This document shows positions 63,008 to 64,000 of a stretch of 64,000 nucleotides of DNA, piece after piece (the first letter of the stretch is position 1; every line of letters begins with the position of its first letter). This stretch comes from Corynebacterium casei LMG S-19264 (GTDB taxonomy: Bacteria; Actinomycetota; Actinomycetes; Mycobacteriales; Mycobacteriaceae). The translations under genes and the position numbers were made by a program. The notes below the pieces were generated by a model. The model made no database searches. It had not been told where the DNA came from and saw nothing but the letters and a program-made list of their open reading frames with translations. The stretch lies in assembly GCF_000550785.1 (NCBI RefSeq), contig NZ_CP004350.1:1096009-1160008 (forward strand), written 5' to 3'.

Positions 63008-64000
63008 TCGCTATTGCTAGGTGCTTCTTAATGTCTGGAGGGTAGGTCTAGTGGTTGTGGAAACGCCTGATTTTTGAGGTGGTGTTTCCAGGGCGTCTCG
63101 GGGGAGTGACCGTTACAAGTTAAGCGTCGTTTCCCAGTCAAAGACGGCGAGTTGTGTGGTTCCGGTCTAATTCCGGCTTTCTGGTTGCATTCCTATATAT
63201 AAAGGACGCGTAATTCTCGTTTCAGTCGGAATTGCTCGTGATGCCTCAACGTCCGTAACCGGCTTTGTGTGGGCTTGAGAGCCTTCCATTAGGCTTCCCC
63301 GCCGTATACGAAGGATTCAACGCCTTAGGCGGCAATCTCACGCGGCTAACTCTGTTGCTTTCCGCTTCCGGTATTGGGAGTACCCTTTGGAGCCGTCTCA
63401 TTCCCGCGCCGAAGGACATAAGGGAAAAGATCCACTCATCCTTATATATAGGTGTAGTTAAAACGGGCAGTGTTGTCGGCTTGCTATCGGAGTGAAGTGG
63501 GTTCCGCGGGCGTGTAACTGCGTGCGATTGAATCGCTGTGGCGGAACTAGAAGTTTTTGGGGTGCGATTTCGCGGATCTGGGCGCGATCTCGTCAGAAAC
63601 GTATGGGATTTTTGGTCCGATTGTGACGGTTGATACCACTTAGTGAGCAACGCCACAGTGGCTGGGTTTTATGGCCCGTGAGCCTGTTTTGATATACGAA
63701 CCATTTGGGGCTGGAACCTAAATTGCGTTTGGTTCGTGCCAGTGAGTGGGTGGTTTTTGATTGAAGAGCCGACTTTTATACCGTAGTTGTTCCGTGAAGC
63801 TAAGTTTGGGAAATTTCAGATATCGGAAAGATAACAGGACAGTAACAAGGGGACACGAACTCTAAAACTCGACAAAGTTTGTGACAGTTTCGTAATCTAT
63901 TCGAGACATTGCGTTACCAACCGGGTAGCCAATTTGAATAACAACAACTTAAAGCGTCGTATCTGGTCCCGTCTGAATGATGAGGGGGCCGAGCGGAGGT
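63008..64000. other. Gene-poor end of the window
   Basis: No convincing gene is seen here. GGAAACGCC / GGTGTTTCC forms a hairpin near 63058-63090. CCTATATATAAAGGA (63192-63206) and TCCTTATATATAGG (63439-63452) are near-perfect inverted copies 230 bases apart. At 63934 a TTG opens a frame (NNNNLKRRIWSRLND...) to the window edge, with GTGACAGTTTCGTAAT about 45 bases before it. It might be the start of the next gene, but there is no ribosome site, so it is not called. Confidence 0.4.

Noticed and set aside
63290..63400. tRNA-like stretch on the minus strand
   Set aside because: A loop resembling a T arm is seen (CGTTGAAT), but no matching acceptor stem or anticodon arm can be built.
63246..63656. 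136-codon open frame on the minus strand
   Set aside because: Composition is Pro/Ser/Arg-rich without a ribosome site or recognisable domain; it spans the inverted TATATA repeats. It looks like chance.

Overview
The window looks like a stretch of chromosome from a Corynebacterium of moderate GC content, close enough to C. glutamicum that many gene neighbourhoods are familiar from memory. The evidence is the cytochrome bcc-aa3 set (ctaC-ctaF, ctaE-qcrC-qcrA-qcrB), an LtsA-type asparagine synthetase, the glnA / glnA2-glnE arrangement, an AmtR-like box in front of glnA, GlxR-like boxes in front of the oxidase genes, and many start codons that sit seven bases after a TANNNT hexamer (leaderless transcription, common in this genus). 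Nearly all of it is housekeeping DNA. I see no insertion sequence, prophage, CRISPR array, tRNA or rRNA gene.

Layout. 1-12.5 kb: a truncated DnaQ-type exonuclease, an ascorbate-type PTS pair (IIAB, IIC), SURF1, a low-molecular-weight phosphatase divergent from a Nif3-like protein, a zinc-ribbon coiled-coil protein, an RNase H/phosphatase fusion, RNase P RNA, an RNB exoribonuclease and a DUF222/HNH protein. 12.5-18 kb: a frameshifted acetyltransferase, a degenerate galactokinase-like protein, a small acidic protein, a CYTH-CHAD protein and a DUF2786 protein. 18-27 kb: glnA2 and glnE, an unusual Arg/Gly/Asp-rich low-complexity protein, a one-pass membrane protein, an ABC-type ATPase and a convergent MFS transporter. 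27-33 kb: thrC, a 51-residue gene, a secreted trypsin-like protease, a NUDIX hydrolase, a cation-diffusion exporter and a 14-TM drug exporter. 33-34 kb: a decayed two-gene cassette with a DUF6036-type nucleotidyltransferase. 34-37.3 kb: glnA, an RDD protein and a DUF4191 protein.

37-48 kb is a lipoate block on the minus strand: aceF (dihydrolipoamide acyltransferase), gcvP-gcvT, a small monooxygenase, a flavoprotein, gcvH, lipB and lipA. It holds three lipoate-related activities together: octanoyl transfer (LipB), sulfur insertion (LipA), and the proteins that carry lipoate (GcvH, AceF). 48-54 kb: a small conserved protein, pepA, ilvE, cobT, a DUF3043 protein and a HesB/IscA-type Fe-S protein. 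54-63 kb: ltsA and the respiratory genes. The last kilobase has no gene I can support.

Common threads are nitrogen control (glnA, glnA2, glnE, AmtR box), aerobic respiration (SURF1, ctaC/F/E, qcrCAB) and lipoate/one-carbon metabolism. Regulation is read from motifs only. The best candidates for a second look are the decayed nucleotidyltransferase cassette, the RG-rich protein gene, the inverted pair of perfect DnaA boxes, the dyad over the cation exporter start, and the insertion of the glycine cleavage genes between aceF and lipBA.
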